DNA of 64,000 nucleotides from Amphibalanus amphitrite (taxonomy: Eukaryota; Arthropoda; Thecostraca; Balanomorpha; Balanidae): positions 62,001 through 126,000 of the forward strand of contig NW_024882725.1 in the NCBI RefSeq assembly GCF_019059575.1. The letters run 5' to 3'. A program made the translations under genes and the position numbers. The notes under the pieces were generated by a model. That model saw nothing but the letters and a program-made list of their open reading frames with translations. It was not told where the DNA came from and made no database searches. Below are positions 46,298 to 59,839 of the stretch, piece after piece; position 1 is the stretch's first letter, and each line of letters begins with the position of its first letter.

Positions 46298-47486
46298 GTA
46301 AGTCGGCGGTTTGACCTGGGCTCACGGCACGGCCGAGCCGGGCGTGTCTCACGCACGGCCGCTCGTCGAGATGTGCCCGCGGCGCACGGCGACAGGCACG
46401 CGCCGCGCCGGACACGTCCCGACCCAACGGTCACGAAGGCACGGACGGCCGGTCGGTTCGTGACCCGCCGCCGGGCGCCGGCAGTGACAGGGGACCGGGC
46501 CGGCGGGCGAGGTGCGACTCCCGGCCGGGCGCCCCGTGTGACCTGCCGCCGGGCGCCGCCGGTGACCGGCGCCCCCGTGTGACCCGCCGCCGGTGACCGG
46601 CGCCCCCGTGTGACCTGATGCGCGGGCCGATCGCGCCCCTGTGCTGCCGCGGCCGCTGTGTCCGTGTGCTGGGATCCATGGATCCGCCCCGCGCGGCCCC
46701 GCCGTCCCCGTCGGTGGGTCACAGGCCAGGGAGGAGCACCAGCCCGGGTGAGAGGGCGGGATGGGCGACAAAGGCTCTGCTGGTGCATGTCAACACCACT
46801 GATGCGATTGTGCTTTGGTAGCGGTGCGTTGAACGTTGAACAGTTGTACCCACCCTCGGTACTGCCGGGTGCTGAAAAGTATTTGATGACCCAAGACTCT
46901 GGGTCAATGCCATCTTGTCGTTACATCAAAAGATTTTGAGGAGCTTTATTGTCTGAGACTTTATGACAGTTATGTTGGCCTTAGCTCTATCTAAATGCAA
47001 TCTTTTGAATACCTACTCTAGCAATAGGTATGCAGCCTCTATGACAAGTGTGTTTGCTTCTCGCTTCAAATGGGCTAATTACACGCTGTGAAATTAGAGT
47101 CCGAATTTTCAACTTACCTCTTATCTTCGTCACACATTTTTAAATGAACTAAATTATAAACTGAGGCAATCGGTCAACGCTGTCATCCTGACATATTCGT
47201 AAACCTTACTCTTCGGCGGACATATTTCGAACAGCAATAGCTTTGCGAATGTAAAAGGTTATTTGAACATTACGGGAGCAGTTGAGTGACGTGACTTCAA
47301 CATTCTTATATATAAACCAAGCAATATCAGGTCAATCAACCGAGCACAGACCGGCCCTAAAAGGTATTTTCCATTTAGAACATCGCCTTAGATAATACCT
47401 ATATCTGACTGGCAAATCCAACGCTTGGAGCATTTGTTCCTCCGTGAAGTCCGAAATTGCCACCCATTAGTCGTTTTCTTCGCATA
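46298..47486. other. GC-rich then AT-rich sequence, no gene seen
   Basis: Repeated GTGACCCGCCGCCGG / GTGACCTGCCGCCGG phrases at 46455-46620 form a loose GC-rich tandem repeat. Long open frames there reflect composition. Confidence 0.45.
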
Positions 47487-48435
47487 GGGGAGAGCGGGGA
47501 GAGTTGTATCATGTCCAAGTTGTATCAGGGCGAATTGTGCCAAACTTATCCAATGGATGGCGCTCGCGACACGACCAGCCGACGAGGTTTTCCGGGCGCC
47601 ATCTTTCCCTGTTCCGTCTTGTGACTGAGTGGACTCGTCTCGAGGTGAGAGCCGATTTTATGTTTTTTTTAATGTCATTCTAAAAAAATAAGTTGCAAGA
47701 AAATGTGTGTTTTGGGCATTTAGATGTGCACGAATTTGAAAGATCTCCGTAGCGGTGGTGAGGGTAGGTTCTAAGGCTGCGTGAGTGAAAACGGATTTCT
47801 CCAGCTGTCCGCTGTTTTTGAGCACGAGGATGTTTTTCCAAGATGGCGGCCAGGTACATGTTGTATCAGAGCCGGGTGGGGTATGTTGTAACATGTATGT
47901 ATGTATGTATGTATGGGTATGTTGCTTTTGATCGCGAAAGCTAAGCCCTGGCTCGCGTTTGTAGGTAGCTAGTCAATGCTCGTTCCATTTCGGCACAATG
48001 TGTTGGCTTCTTTGCTCTTAACGGGCCACTTTTGCGTCTAGTCTGTTGATGTTTCGTTCGGATTGCATTGACCTAAGTTTGGTCTAATAAAGTGAAGCCT
48101 TTGAGCATACCTATACATTGTATTAACCCCATTTATTGTTGTTGTTATGCTCAAAACCAGTAGCAAGCACACTCCTTGAAACGTGAAATAGTGATACAAA
48201 TTACCCCACCATGTGATACAACTCACCCAAGCCATGGGGCAAGTTGTATCAAAAACATTGTTCTATTCGGCAGACTGTAGAAGAAAAACTGGTAGAGGTA
48301 GCGGAAAAGTTACTTTGCACAAAAAAGCAGAAGAATCAAGGAAGGGGATAGTATGGAAATAATGAGTTTATCACGGATAGTTACGAGGTTAGGGGTCTCG
48401 GAGTAAAAACTGATACAACCCACCCCACTCTCCCC
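47487..48435. mobile_element. TA-inserted pogo-like MITE (word TTGTATCA)
   Basis: The ends GGGGAGAGCGGGGAGAGTTG and, on the complement, GGGGAGAGTGGGGTGGGTTG both continue into TATCA; TA flanks both (47485-47486 and 48436-48437). TTGTATCA or its complement occurs about seven times, clustered at both ends and near 47860. It is 949 bp with no transposase. Confidence 0.85.
47893..47922. repeat. TATG microsatellite
   Basis: Five to six units of ATGT inside the TTGTATCA element. Confidence 0.8.
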
Positions 48436-48841
48436 TACAAAGCGAAATTAAACAGGTTTGCTTTAGACTGCTCATCAGCGCATAAGCCGGTACATGGAAT
48501 CCGAATAATTTTTTAGATGTTGCAGATAGGGAACCACTTGTAAACGTTGTCCCCCGCAGCTTTCCAAAACAGCCTTCTGAATGCACCGATATTCTTCGAC
48601 AGACGATTGGTAACAACGGTTCGCGATACCGGCCGATTTTACCGAGACGGCCTCCTTTCAATACAGAAAGCAGCCTGTGATTCGGACAAAACTAAATTGA
48701 GATACGAAATAAAACTTTACAATTTGGCCAATAATATCAATGATATTGTAAATACGTCGAACAAGCAACTTTGTATCCACAAAACCGCTCACACAAAGCA
48801 GCGTTTTCCTCGCATTAAACATAGCGGTGTTATATAATACT

Positions 48842-48970
48842 GAACGAGGCCGGTGTAAATAAATTTTCAAGACCGAGGTCCTAACTGAATTTTTGAACGA
48901 GGCCGAAGGCCGAGTTCAAAAATCAGTAAGGACTGAGGTCTTGACAATTTATCACCGGCCGAGTTTGGTA
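48842..48970. repeat. Imperfect foldback with about 60-base arms
   Basis: Left arm AACGAGGCCGGTGTAAATAA ... TTTTTGAACGAGGCC; the right arm is its complement at roughly three quarters of positions (GGCCGAGTTCAAAAATCAG ... CACCGGCCGAGTTT). The loop is only a few bases. A partial third copy lies near 49010-49045. It could be a small foldback element. Confidence 0.65.
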
Positions 48971-50746
48971 TGTATTTTACTGTATGCCAACGATAAAACA
49001 ATTCTCTAGACCGAAGCTCTTAGCGGTTTTTTGAACGAGGCCATCCGAAAATGTTGACTTGGTAATGCATTTTTGACCGTGGTCACGGTCACTTTGCTTA
49101 CACCAGTTATTACCACACCCCTCAGGCTAATGTATTTGAATAGGCCAGGCATACAGTAATTGCGGGATGGTTACGGGGCAGCAATTAGACCTACAAACCA
49201 AAGAAAAATGTCAGTTTTTGGTAACACCTTGTCATCCAACGGAGAGCAGTAGTGGTGTATAATACATTTTACAATATATCCTCCATTAAGTGTGATCGCA
49301 GTGGTTGCATTCGTGTTCGAACACCGAAAGCAAAGCACATGGTGATCAAAAACCCGCGGTTATGACTTTTGAGTGCGTATGGCAAACGATATTTCTTTTC
49401 GATGCTCTCCTCATCTCCCTTATTATGGTGCGGCGTTTGCTAAGCATCGGTGGCGTGCAATTTCTAGAATTCTAATTATTTTGTAACCCAAATTGCAATG
49501 TTCTCATACCGATATTCCTATGATGCACAAGTGGTTGGGCTTAAACTTGATGTGAGAAGACGACACGTTGTGGTATTCGAGCAATTTGAATGTTTATAGG
49601 CCATCTAAGCATCTGTCCCTTAACTTAGTCAGGGTAAATATATTTCAAGGTAAAAAAAAAACATTTTCAATGTAAATATATTCTATGCTCAAGTAATATA
49701 TAATTACACTTAGAATTTTACTTGAAATCAAATGTTCTTCTCTGTCATGACACCCATACATGCATGGACGAGGAATCTGTGTTTTTGCCAGAAGTATCAG
49801 TACCACTTTTTATGCTTCTGAATTAAATTCACGTGAAAAAGGCCAGTTATGACCGATTATGTGGAGCGAAACAAATATAATGTTTATTGGAGTAACGATT
49901 CCCCATCAACATATTTCTATGAGTATTTGAGCACAGTGCATATGAAAGTTTCTGACCATGATATGGGTGTGTAATCATGGCAGAACGATAAGGTGCAAAG
50001 TCTGTCTTCTGCTTGCTGTCTATCAAACTTTTATGTCCCAGAACCAGAAGAGCAAATTTCGCATATGGTAAGAATCATTCAGTGACCATTCCAATGACTT
50101 GAAACTTCAGCCGGTGGTTTCCATGACCATTTTCATTGCTCATACAATTGGCCAGCGGCAGCAGGAAGCCGCCACCGACAGCTGCTGTTGTGAAAGGCGC
50201 TGTGCCGCGGGCCGGGTGTAGCCAATGGCGGTCGCGGTGCGGAGTGCATGCTAATCGTGCCCTGCGCTCCCAGCCACCGCCGTCTCTGGCCGCGCACCTG
50301 TACGGCGCCGGCGTGTCTGTGACCAATGCGGCGCACCAGCGCGGCGGCGCGCTGACGGTCGCGGGAACCGCCGCCGCCGCAGCCGCCGTCCAGCACTGCA
50401 CGAGGAAACAGGAAGCGGGCAAAGGAAGAGTAAAGTCCTTGAATGGGTGGTGCCTGATCGTTTTCTTAGAACGATTTGTTATGTGGGACACTGGACGATC
50501 TAAAGTAGGTACTTTGGTCACACATGTCCCCAACAAATGTGAAACATCGATGGCAAAAACGCGACAATCGTATACAAAAAGAAAACATCGTTGAGTAGTA
50601 AATAGCATTGCAAAAACGGTTTTACTTTCTTATGCATGTTTGATGGCTGTTGTGAAACGTGTTGTATTATGTTGTATTGTGTTGTAAAGGATTAATGACC
50701 CCTAAAGTAGCGTGTATAATTTTATAGATATGATGTATGTTCACAA
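48971..50746. other. Intergenic: no gene recognised
   Basis: AT-rich apart from a GC-rich patch at 50150-50400, where both strands hold open frames without known domains. Confidence 0.4.
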
Positions 50747-50750
50747 TTAA

Positions 50751-51917
50751 CCCGCGCCCAGATGGGGTCTGCCGAGCAACGCGGTCTGATGGGGGGGGGG
50801 GCATTTTGCCCCCCCCCCCTCAGATCTCGAGAACCACGCAACATAGCGACAAGCGGTAAACGGTGTTGGATAGCCCCAACGGGGAACTACCTTGTGACCC
50901 AATTTCATTGACCTCGGTCAAACCGATGACGTCACAGGTCAGGTCAAAGGTCGAATTTTCACCGTTTACAGGCATTTCAAGAAATGCGTTGTAAAATCGT
51001 GTAAAATGCATTTCATTGAAAATCATCGATGGGGAAATGTTCTTCAAACACATATTTTGCTATTTGAGGTCACTGATACCAGGTCAGGTCACAGAGGTCA
51101 GGTCACTGGGGGGTCACAATATGAAAGTGTCGTGTGATACATGTTTTATGGTCCATTTTACATGACAAATGCGATTATGTGGGTCAGACAGACTTCAAGG
51201 CCAGCTTAGGTCAAGGTCAGGTCAAGGTCAGGTCAAGGTCAGGTCAAATTAGGTCAAATTTCAAAGTTGATATTTTTGCATAAAATGGGTATCGATTCGA
51301 TGCAGCTCGTCACGGGGAGTTCAATGGTGGTCTCCGTTTTGCGCTACGAGGTCTAGAATTGCTAAAAATTGAGTTCAAAAATTTGACGTCATCAATTTTT
51401 AACAGTTTTTTCGCTATAACTTGGCCAAAAAAAGAGGTATCGATCTAAAATTTGGTATGTATATCGAAGAGCGCAGGGACTATCACATTTATTCCGGTTT
51501 TTTCGAAATTCGAAAAAAAAATTGGAAATTTTTTGAGTTTTTCTAAAAAAAAAATCATTTTTTTTTTATTTTTGGGGGTCAAAATCCAAAAATTTTGAAA
51601 ATCCGAGATAGCAGTTTTGTAGCGCCGTCTTTTCTCTACACAACCACATAAAGAACTTTAAAATTGCTTGTTAACTGTAGAATTGGTGAGCGTTTCAAGA
51701 TGTCATGTTTTTTGCTCATTTTTACTCGAACATGACCTCAGTTTGACCTCAATAACTCCTGACCTGAGGTGACCTGTGACTTGAAATTTTGTGTGAAGGT
51801 GTCAAATTGATGTCCGGTAAGGTACCCAAAATTTGGCGGCGCTGCGCGCCGCAGTTTTCTCGCTATTTAAGAAAAACCACAGGGGGGGCCAAAATGGCCC
51901 CCCCATCAGGGCGCGGG
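50751..51917. mobile_element. TTAA-type element, family F, copy 1
   Basis: The left TTAA is at 50747-50750; the right one (51918-51921) is shared with family E copy 1. The left end has GATGGGG twice (50761, 50788), separated by TCTGCCGAGCAACGCGGTCT, then a G10/C9 hairpin. The GC palindrome GGCGGCGCTGCGCGCCGC is near the right end. AGGTCAAGGTC tandem text is at 51208-51255. Confidence 0.87.
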
Positions 51918-51921
51918 TTAA

Positions 51922-53096
51922 CCCGCGCCGTGCTGGTGGCCTGAACTTTCCGCCGAGTGCTGGGGGGGGCGTTTTCACGCCCCCCCCCGTCTAACTCGGC
52001 TCCTGGGCCACGTAGCGACACGCGGTAAGCGGCAATCGAAAGAGCGTCAAAAATAAGGACGAAAACACTTCGGTCATTTTTTGGGTCAGGTCAAAGGTCA
52101 GGTCACCAGAGGTCACCAAAGGTAAAATGTTGACTATTTCAACATTTTGGAAACTGCCAACGGCTATCTCGGGAACCAATAGAGCTACAGCGCCGCGGAA
52201 AACCGCATTCGATAGCCCTTTTACAGACCTTTCTGAGTATTGTTCTCAGATTTGACCTCAGGTCAACGGTTTAGGCTCCAGAGGGCAAAAACTCCAAAAA
52301 TAGCCGTTTTTACGAAAAACGTTTTTTCGTCAATAACTTTTGACTCATAAGCGCCATGACATTACTTTTGCCAGTATCGTGTTCCTCTCGTTGAGACGCG
52401 TCGAATGAACTATTTGTTGACCTTGAAAGGTCATTTTGAAAATTTGACCTCAGGTCAAGGTCATGACCTGACCGAAAAGGGTCATGTTGCATATCAGTCG
52501 ATCCGTATCGTCGAGCTGAACACATCTGACGTGTTTTCACCGCTCTAGCACGTCTCTATCAAAAGTTATAGCCAAAAAACTGCTGGCGACCGTTCATGAC
52601 CTGAGATGACCTCAGGGGCACACAGAGGGGTCACAGGTGCATTTTTCCTATTCAGTGTGTCATGTTTACCTATGAACCGATGTTTGAGAGCGTTTTGAAC
52701 GATATTCGTCCAAAAGAGGCGCATTTCAATTTTCTCCCATTGACTTATAATGGAGAGGTCGCAAAATTGACCTGACCTTAGGTCACAGATATCAAAAATC
52801 CGAGATATACATTTTATACATACTGTTACTCATATCAATCGCTGAAAGTTTCAAAGTGATCGTTCAGTCGGTGTAGCTATAGCGAGCCTTTGAACTTTTT
52901 CTGAGGTAAGGTCACTTGACGTGACCTGGTGACCTGACCTTGAACGGCCTAGGTCTGAAATTTTCACAACATGTGCGGAAATGATGTAGGAACACGTGTA
53001 CCAAAAACGGCGGCGCTGCGCGCCGCCGTTTTTGAGATATTCGCGAAAAACCTGAGGGGGGGGCGTAAAAACGCCCCCCCCCCAGCACGGCGCGGG
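51922..53096. mobile_element. TTAA-type element, family E, copy 1
   Basis: Flanked by the shared TTAA at 51918-51921 and by TTAA at 53097-53100. The left end has GTGCTGGTGG and GTGCTGGGGG, separated by CCTGAACTTTCCGCCGA, then a hairpin. The right end has a hairpin and one AGCACGGCGCGGG. The GC palindrome is at 53010-53029. DR1 at 52088-52100. Confidence 0.88.
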
Positions 53097-53100
53097 TTAA

Positions 53101-54330
53101 TATACCTACAAGAGCACAGTGTTCCTTAGTTCCTTAGTTCCGGGCAGTCGACTACATGCCGTGATATGGGGGATGAATATTTAGGGGCATGTGGATCAAA
53201 TATAACCTTACAAGTCACAACTCACCTTTTAAGTTTGATTGATCCACGGGTGTAAGTACTGTGGCGCGTCGGCCTGCTCAACTGTCTGGTGAGCTGATCC
53301 GGTGAGCGGTGAGTCATCTCACTCAGCACCCAGCAGACGCCCGTCCGATACCCGTACCGGACCCCTCTGACTCCAGTACATATACATTCCAGTCATACCT
53401 GAGTGACAGAGCATCGTATACGGTGTAATAGTGGAGGTGAAAACTGAAAACTGACTGAAAACCGCCCTGAGCATGGGATATGGCAATAAGAGGGCTCAAG
53501 GTGTTTGCCTCAGGCATCAAGTTACAATTTTACCGTCATTCTGATACCTAAAATATTGATAGAAAAGTTTCCTATATCAAAACAGTAAGCCAGTTTCTAG
53601 TAGGTAAATGTCTTATGAATGCACTGTGAGGCATAAAAACGTGTGATCAGGGAGGTCGGTTTGAAATTTTTCAACTTCCAGTACACATGAGATGCCCAAG
53701 TGCACGCATAGTTATTCGTAGCTATGCTCGCCAGGCCAGGGGATTTATATGTTTTAAAAAGTTGGTATCCGATTGACAGATCTGATTGGGCAGAGCCTCT
53801 GCTAGAATGTACGGATGGTAAATATATTCCAATAACCAAGCATCGTTGCTGGTTATTTTGTAAACAAGAAAAGAAAATACCTTTGTTGTTATACCTACCT
53901 AAACATTCGAAAACTAAATGCCATATATTACATTTACTTAATTGTAGACGAGTAGCCATTTAATGACTCTCATTTGTAGGACCAGCGCGAGCGGCCGGGT
54001 GTCGCCGTTTCCGGCAGGTGTACCTATGTTTTGATGCCGGTGATAGTGCTCGATTGGGTGTGTAACTATCCGAAGGTCACATAACACCGCGATCATCAGT
54101 AGCTGTATCTGTCCTGGGCTGGCCGCTCGGATACCGGGTCGCACGTGTCACGGCCGGGCCGTGCGGTCGGGCACCTGCCCCCGTGTCGGCACGTGTCCGT
54201 CGCACCTGGCGACAGTCACTCAGTCCGTCAGCAGGCACATGACCAGGTGCGTTGACGACTGTCAGATGACAGGAGGTGTTCCGCAACCGGGTCACCGGCC
54301 GCCACCACTGGGTTAGGTAACTGGGTCATG
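53101..54330. other. Intergenic: no gene recognised
   Basis: TTCCTTAG is tandemly repeated at 53129. Nothing else stands out. Confidence 0.4.
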
Positions 54331-54362
54331 ATAGAGAGAAAGAAATAGAGAGAGAGAAAGAA

Positions 54363-54395
<33 letters not shown>

Positions 54396-54396
54396 A

Positions 54397-54434
<38 letters not shown>

Positions 54435-54453
54435 GAGAGAAAGATAGAGAGAG
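54331..54453. repeat. GA-rich microsatellite
   Basis: GAGA/GAAA units over about 120 bases, purine-pure on the plus strand, followed by a T10 run at 54469. Confidence 0.9.
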
Positions 54454-56814
54454 GTGACCTCATATATTTTTTTTTTTTACTTAACTGTCACAAAAGAAGA
54501 GACGCTCAATCAAGCCGATGGCTGATTTCGCTATCTCTCACCCACCCACCCAGGTAGTCATTCCCAGACAGCGTTACCTACCAAGTACCAGGTGCTCTCG
54601 GTCGCCCTCGTTTCGTACCATGGCCGAGCTGGCTCCGTTACTAGCTGTGGGCCCTTCTACCCCCCCCCCCCGTGCCGGAGGTGTCGGCTGTCTGGGGAGG
54701 GGTACGGGGACGGGGCAGGGGGCCCTCCAGACGGTGAGCTGCAAGGCGACACCACCGCCGGCTCCGGAGCGACAATGAAAAACGAGCGCCGGCTCGTTTG
54801 GAGCCGAGGCCGCGGGCGGTGCGGCCTGAGATGGCCAGTTCTGTGGCGAAATAGGGCGCCCAATGGCGGCGGGCCCACCTCCGTAATGTGAGCAGCACCG
54901 CTGGCTGACGCGTCTGCGGCTGGGGCAGCTGTACTGAGATCAACCCTTCCCTGGCGGTTGCCTTAGGCATGCCGGGAAGACTAAATTAAAAAAAAAAATA
55001 GCGCTACCTGTATGCAGTTGTGCGTGCACTGCACCGGTGGTGACGGCTGGTGCCCGTGGTGTCACTTGTGCCTCTGGTGTGATGGCATTCCTCAGTCACG
55101 ATGTGGAAGCGAAGCGGTTATAAAAATCATGCTTCCCGACTCGGGTTGGCCGAGTGACAAGATTTGGGTATAGTCATTAGTCAATGAAATTAGCACAAAA
55201 TGTGTCATGTGCTTGCCTGATCCAGGCTCGCGCAAATATACGCTGGGTGCAGTGCCGCCGAGTCCATTTTAGGCATAGGTAAACAGCTGGGAGAAACAAA
55301 ATATGCTCGCTTACAACGCAAAGCGTTCAGGAATATTGCTGTGTTTAATAGCGACACAGTTGCATGTGTGGATGACCATTAACCAGTGACCACCAGGGTT
55401 TCTAACTCAGCCATAATAGGTGACCATATTGGGGTCAGGCAGAATAAGCAAGAATGGCATGCAAAGACCCGATGGAATAAGGGTGTCCGTGCAGACCATG
55501 CAAAATGACATTGGTCATGGGACCTGTTGATGGTGTGGCAGTCTGGTCTGGTCTAAGAATGAATGACAATAAAGCATTAAAGAATTGTCATTATTGTGTA
55601 GGGAGACTTATGGCTAAAGCAGAAGCGCTTTGTGGACACGTGACAACCAGTTTTTTATGACGCAACATTAAAATCACAGGTGTAGAATGAAACTTTTTTC
55701 ATAATCCAAATTATCTAATGGGAAAATACAAAATAATCCAGCAATCAAATCACACTAATTTCTTACTACTCCCACATGATGTGAGACAACTTGAACTGCC
55801 TCTCCTTGCGAATTTTAGATTGATGCACTGTGTCAGATGTCACTCCGATATCATAGCCATGGAAAAAAACACGTCTACAAATCCACCGTCTGACTGTAAC
55901 TGCTGTCACTCCGTGGCTGACTCGGCCCTCTGGACCAGCCCCGCTGAGTCGGATGTCGGTCGGCCGGTCGCCAGACAGCGTGACTGGCTCACACAACTCT
56001 CCAACTCGGGAAACCGATGGGTTTCCGCGGCACACGGCGGTGACGCGCGCAGGAAACGCGTCACCGGCCCGCCGCCCCACGGCAGCGTGGGGGGCGGCCG
56101 CCGCCGGACCATCCATCTTCCGTGCAGGCGCAGCCGGCCGGGCGCCGGGTCTGTCGCCGCCGCGCCGCCCACGCCGCATACCGGCCGCCATTGTGCGCCG
56201 CGCCATCAGCGAATAATCGCGCCGATTAGTGGCGCGGGCGGCGATCGGCGGCGCGGGCGGGTTGCACCGAGCGGCCGCTCTCACAATGCCGCCGTCCGGT
56301 GCTGAATGACCGCGGAAGGGGTAATGGTTTCGCGCTGACCAGTCTCGTTCCGGGCGCTAATTGTGTCGCTGGGACCAGTCGGAATGCGCCGGGCGCTCGG
56401 ACCGTGTTTGCCGGCCGAGGGGCGGTGTCGTGGGCACCTGATGACGGATATCATCATTGTTAGGTGAGGGAGGACGGGCACCTGTTGGGATCAGCACGCC
56501 AACACCGAGACTAAAACGGTGCCAGCGACTCCGTCAGGGTGAGAATGGGCCGACCCTCTTGGTCACCGTTCCGGTAATAAACACTCTGAATGGGTAATCG
56601 ATCATGAAACGAAACGGCTTGCTGCGCGAGTGCGAAATGAGAAGTATGCTTTCACCTTTCTACCTTCCTTGAACATCTGAGTTTCCCTAGTCGAAAGGGG
56701 TGACCATTTAGCCCTATCATTTTTCTTCCGTGGCCAGGGGTAGGTTAGTCTTCCCCATCTCCCCCAACGAGCTGGTAATATCCCTCAATTCGGTGTCCCA
56801 TTAACCCTAGAACG
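54454..56814. other. Intergenic: no gene recognised
   Basis: GC-rich patches at 54590-54970 and 55900-56500 hold open frames on both strands without domains. An A-rich tract is at 54988-55000. Confidence 0.4.
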
Positions 56815-57747
56815 CCTAGGGGGGGGGGGGTTGTATCAACCCCCCCCCCTGAGGTTTTTTCGAAGTGCACGCTAAACGGCTTGTCGTAGCGGGCTGAAAT
56901 TTTCAATACCCTCTGGGGCAACCTTTGCGCATCTTTTGCCGAAAAAAAATTGATCGGGTCATGTCAGGTCACGGAGTTATGACGTCATAAGAGGTACAGC
57001 CTCCGGCCGGATTTTCACAAACTGAGTGCCAACGCCCGAGGTTTCCTGCCGGTGGTACGGACATCGGTTGATGGATCGTGATGAAACTTCCTATGCATGT
57101 TGGGGCAAGTATTGGCTATCATATGGTATAAGAAATTTGACCGGGTCAGGTCAGGTCACGGAGCTATGACGTCACAAGAGGAACAGCGTCCGGTACTATT
57201 TTTGAAAAGCGCCCGAACCACTATTTTGCTAATTCTTGTCACCTCAATGGGAATATGCAGCAATATTAGCTTCTATAGGGAGCAAATGGACCTCCCAAAT
57301 CCAAAAATACAATCAGATTTCAAAAATTTAAATTTTGATTTTTCGAATTTCTGCCGCCGACTGTGACCTTGCCGACTTCCGGCGCTCCCAACGCGCCATT
57401 TTTAGAGCTAGGGAAACGAAATACATACCAAACGATAGAGAATTGATCAAGGAACACGATAGTGAAGGTTTCATGTCGATATCTCCCACCGTTTTGCCGC
57501 AATCGCCGCCGAAAGTTGAAAAAATCTATTTTTCCGAAAATTTGACCTTTGACCGGTCAAAAGTAGGTCAAATGTTGACTTAGGACCAAAAAATATACCA
57601 CCAATCGCGAGATCTCGTTGAGAGCAATCCGTTGGTTTTTTTCCGCTAAGCTCTACGACCTTCCGTTTCGAAACGCCGGGGGGGGTCGTAACAACCCCCC
57701 CCCCCCTGGTCGTTCGTGTTATGAGAAATGGCCTGGTCGTGCGAGGG
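56815..57747. mobile_element. TTAA-type element, family B, copy 2
   Basis: Flanked by TTAA at 56811-56814 and 57748-57751. The interior matches family B copy 1 (for example ACCAAACGATAGAGAATTG near 57427, and TCGCGAGATCTCG versus AGCGAGATCTCG). The right end has CCTGGTCGT twice, separated by TCGTGTTATGAGAAATGG. The left tip CCCTAGAACGCC is changed relative to copy 1. Confidence 0.82.
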
Positions 57748-57751
57748 TTAA

Positions 57752-58791
57752 TAAAATATCACCAGACAACAACCCTGCTCGGAGGGCTCATTGTGAAAAA
57801 AATTGTTATTATTCTACTAGCATGTGTTTGATCAAAGATAAAAGTAATACTACTTACTACTGGTAGGTATCTGTGGTTTGATGTAAGTAGCATTCAGAGG
57901 TATCATGCGGTAAAAGCAAGCCGCTGAGGATGTGCAAAGATTTTCTTATTCTAAATATTTGTGCATAGGTATATTATCCTGCAATAATTGGTCAAGGGCG
58001 GATGTTGTCAAGGAGGCCGGTCACCTAAGAGTATTTTTAATTTTGAAATTAATTAGGCATTACCTGCTCGATGCTTGCTTTGGTTTCTCTTCTCGTTCAC
58101 GTGCATAGCTCGTTGCCTTTGACCATGATAACCAGGGTGAATTGCCAAAGGATTTTGACTATCGTAAGCTGGTTTTCAGTCACAACAGCTTAGTGAACAT
58201 GTCAACAAACAGCTTGTTTGTTGTTTCAGTCTGCAGTTCGCAGCCCACTGCAGCCCTGCTCAGTGTACAGCCACTCTGCTGTAACATAGGGCTGTGTTTG
58301 ACTTCTGGTTGCTCAACATTTACATAGGCCGGAAAGAAACGTTAGAGCGTACTTATGAAAAACAAAATGCATAGACAATATCTCTTCTGCAAGCACTATT
58401 ACAATATGCTGGAAAATACGTAGAACTGAAGTCTTTCAGAAATCAGATTCGCTCATCTACTACACTTTCGCTGTGCTTTCGCCGGCGATTCCAATATTTC
58501 ACACGGTGACGCGTCCTGCCGTCGCATCCAACCCAAACAGATCGTCGCGCCGGCCGGTGGTGCGCGGCCTCGGAGGGCGTTTTTCGCCGGCGCCTCTCCG
58601 CCGCATACACCGCTGACAAATGGCTCGGCAAGCGACACGGAGCGGCCAACCCAAACAGACCGGCCGTCGGATTGAGCGCGCCGATGATGGAGCCCATTTC
58701 CCGGGTGGCGGCGGCAGTTTGTCATCGCCGGCCGGGCGTGGCCCGGCCGGCTCACGAATTCTGACCGAGTCCCGGCCGAATTCAGCCTGAG
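57752..58791. other. Intergenic: no gene recognised
   Basis: AT-rich to 58430, then GC-rich with CAACCCAAACAGA twice (58529, 58649). No domain is seen. Confidence 0.4.
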
Positions 58792-59664
58792 TAAGGGAGA
58801 GCGGGGCGATTTGGCCGCCTTTTTGTAAAAACGATATTTTGAGAAAACCAGTGCGCGTTTGGTCGATTTCTCCATGGAGGGGTGTGGGGCGTTCAATTGT
58901 TGTTCCGGCCTGTTACTTGCATCATTCCGGGACACCTCGTTTCGGTAGTAATTAACCGTTCTTTCAAAGACTGCACGGCGGCCAAGTGACCCCGGTACCG
59001 GGGTCATTTGGCCGGGGGAGTGGGGTCATTTGGCCGGGCATGTGATTCAGAGATATACCCATTACAGAGCTGAGGCAACCTGAAATATTGACGCCCCAGA
59101 TTGTGCTTAACTCATGAATTCTGGATTGACTCGACGCATGACTGATGTGACGATTCAGATGCCCCAATGCTGACACAAATGATTAGCATCGTATTCGTGA
59201 CTCATCTTTGATTCGCCTGAAATCCTTAATTTTTCAAAGGACTAGGCTTACACTCGATTCATTTGAATCAGTGCGAGTGAGGAGCCACATTTGATTTACG
59301 AGCTTACGACTCATGAGTTGAGCACTGCCCAGTGATAACAACAGCCAACTGTAATGGCTGCCAAATCGTAGATTGCTATAGACAACAATCGCACTGCAAA
59401 AAGTCCTTTGTGCACGAGTTGTTTGTTTATTTCAAACTCTGTCGTAAACACGAAATAAAAACGATTCTAGCAGGCCCCGTCTTCGACCCAGTACTTCAGA
59501 TCACATCCACTATAAAATACGGTCCCGACGACATGGACACATGTCCAGTCATCACTGCGCTTCACTGTTTTTCACCTTCGCGCCCCTGTTTCTTCGACGG
59601 TCCAGCTCCCGACGTTCGATGGTTCGACTCTGGGCTTCCGACAAGCAACTAAGACACGGCGACA

Positions 59665-59775
59665 GCAGGCGGCTGGAGCACGGCCGCGGCAGGCAGCTGG
59701 AGCACGGCCGGCCCCGGGGCTGGCGGCTGGAGCACAGCCGCGGCAGGCGGCTGGAGCACGGCCGGGGCCGCGGCG
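59665..59775. repeat. GC-rich tandem repeat, GGCGGCTGGAGCACGGCCGC type
   Basis: Four to five imperfect units of about 21-30 bases inside the pogo-like element, adjoining the transposase tail. Confidence 0.75.
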
Positions 59776-59839
59776 TGCTGATCTGCCGTCGCTGGGGCGA
59801 CGACCGGTGCGAAGACCGCCGTCGGCGCAGTCTTCGTCG

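Noticed and set aside
46243-46788. 181-codon minus-strand gene
   Set aside because: GC-rich loose tandem repeat; several frames are open on both strands and no domain is recognisable.
50075-50608. Genes on either strand of the GC-rich patch
   Set aside because: Overlapping open frames on opposite strands, no domain, no splice or promoter evidence.
53724-53963. 79-codon plus-strand gene
   Set aside because: No homology recognised and no promoter or splice context.
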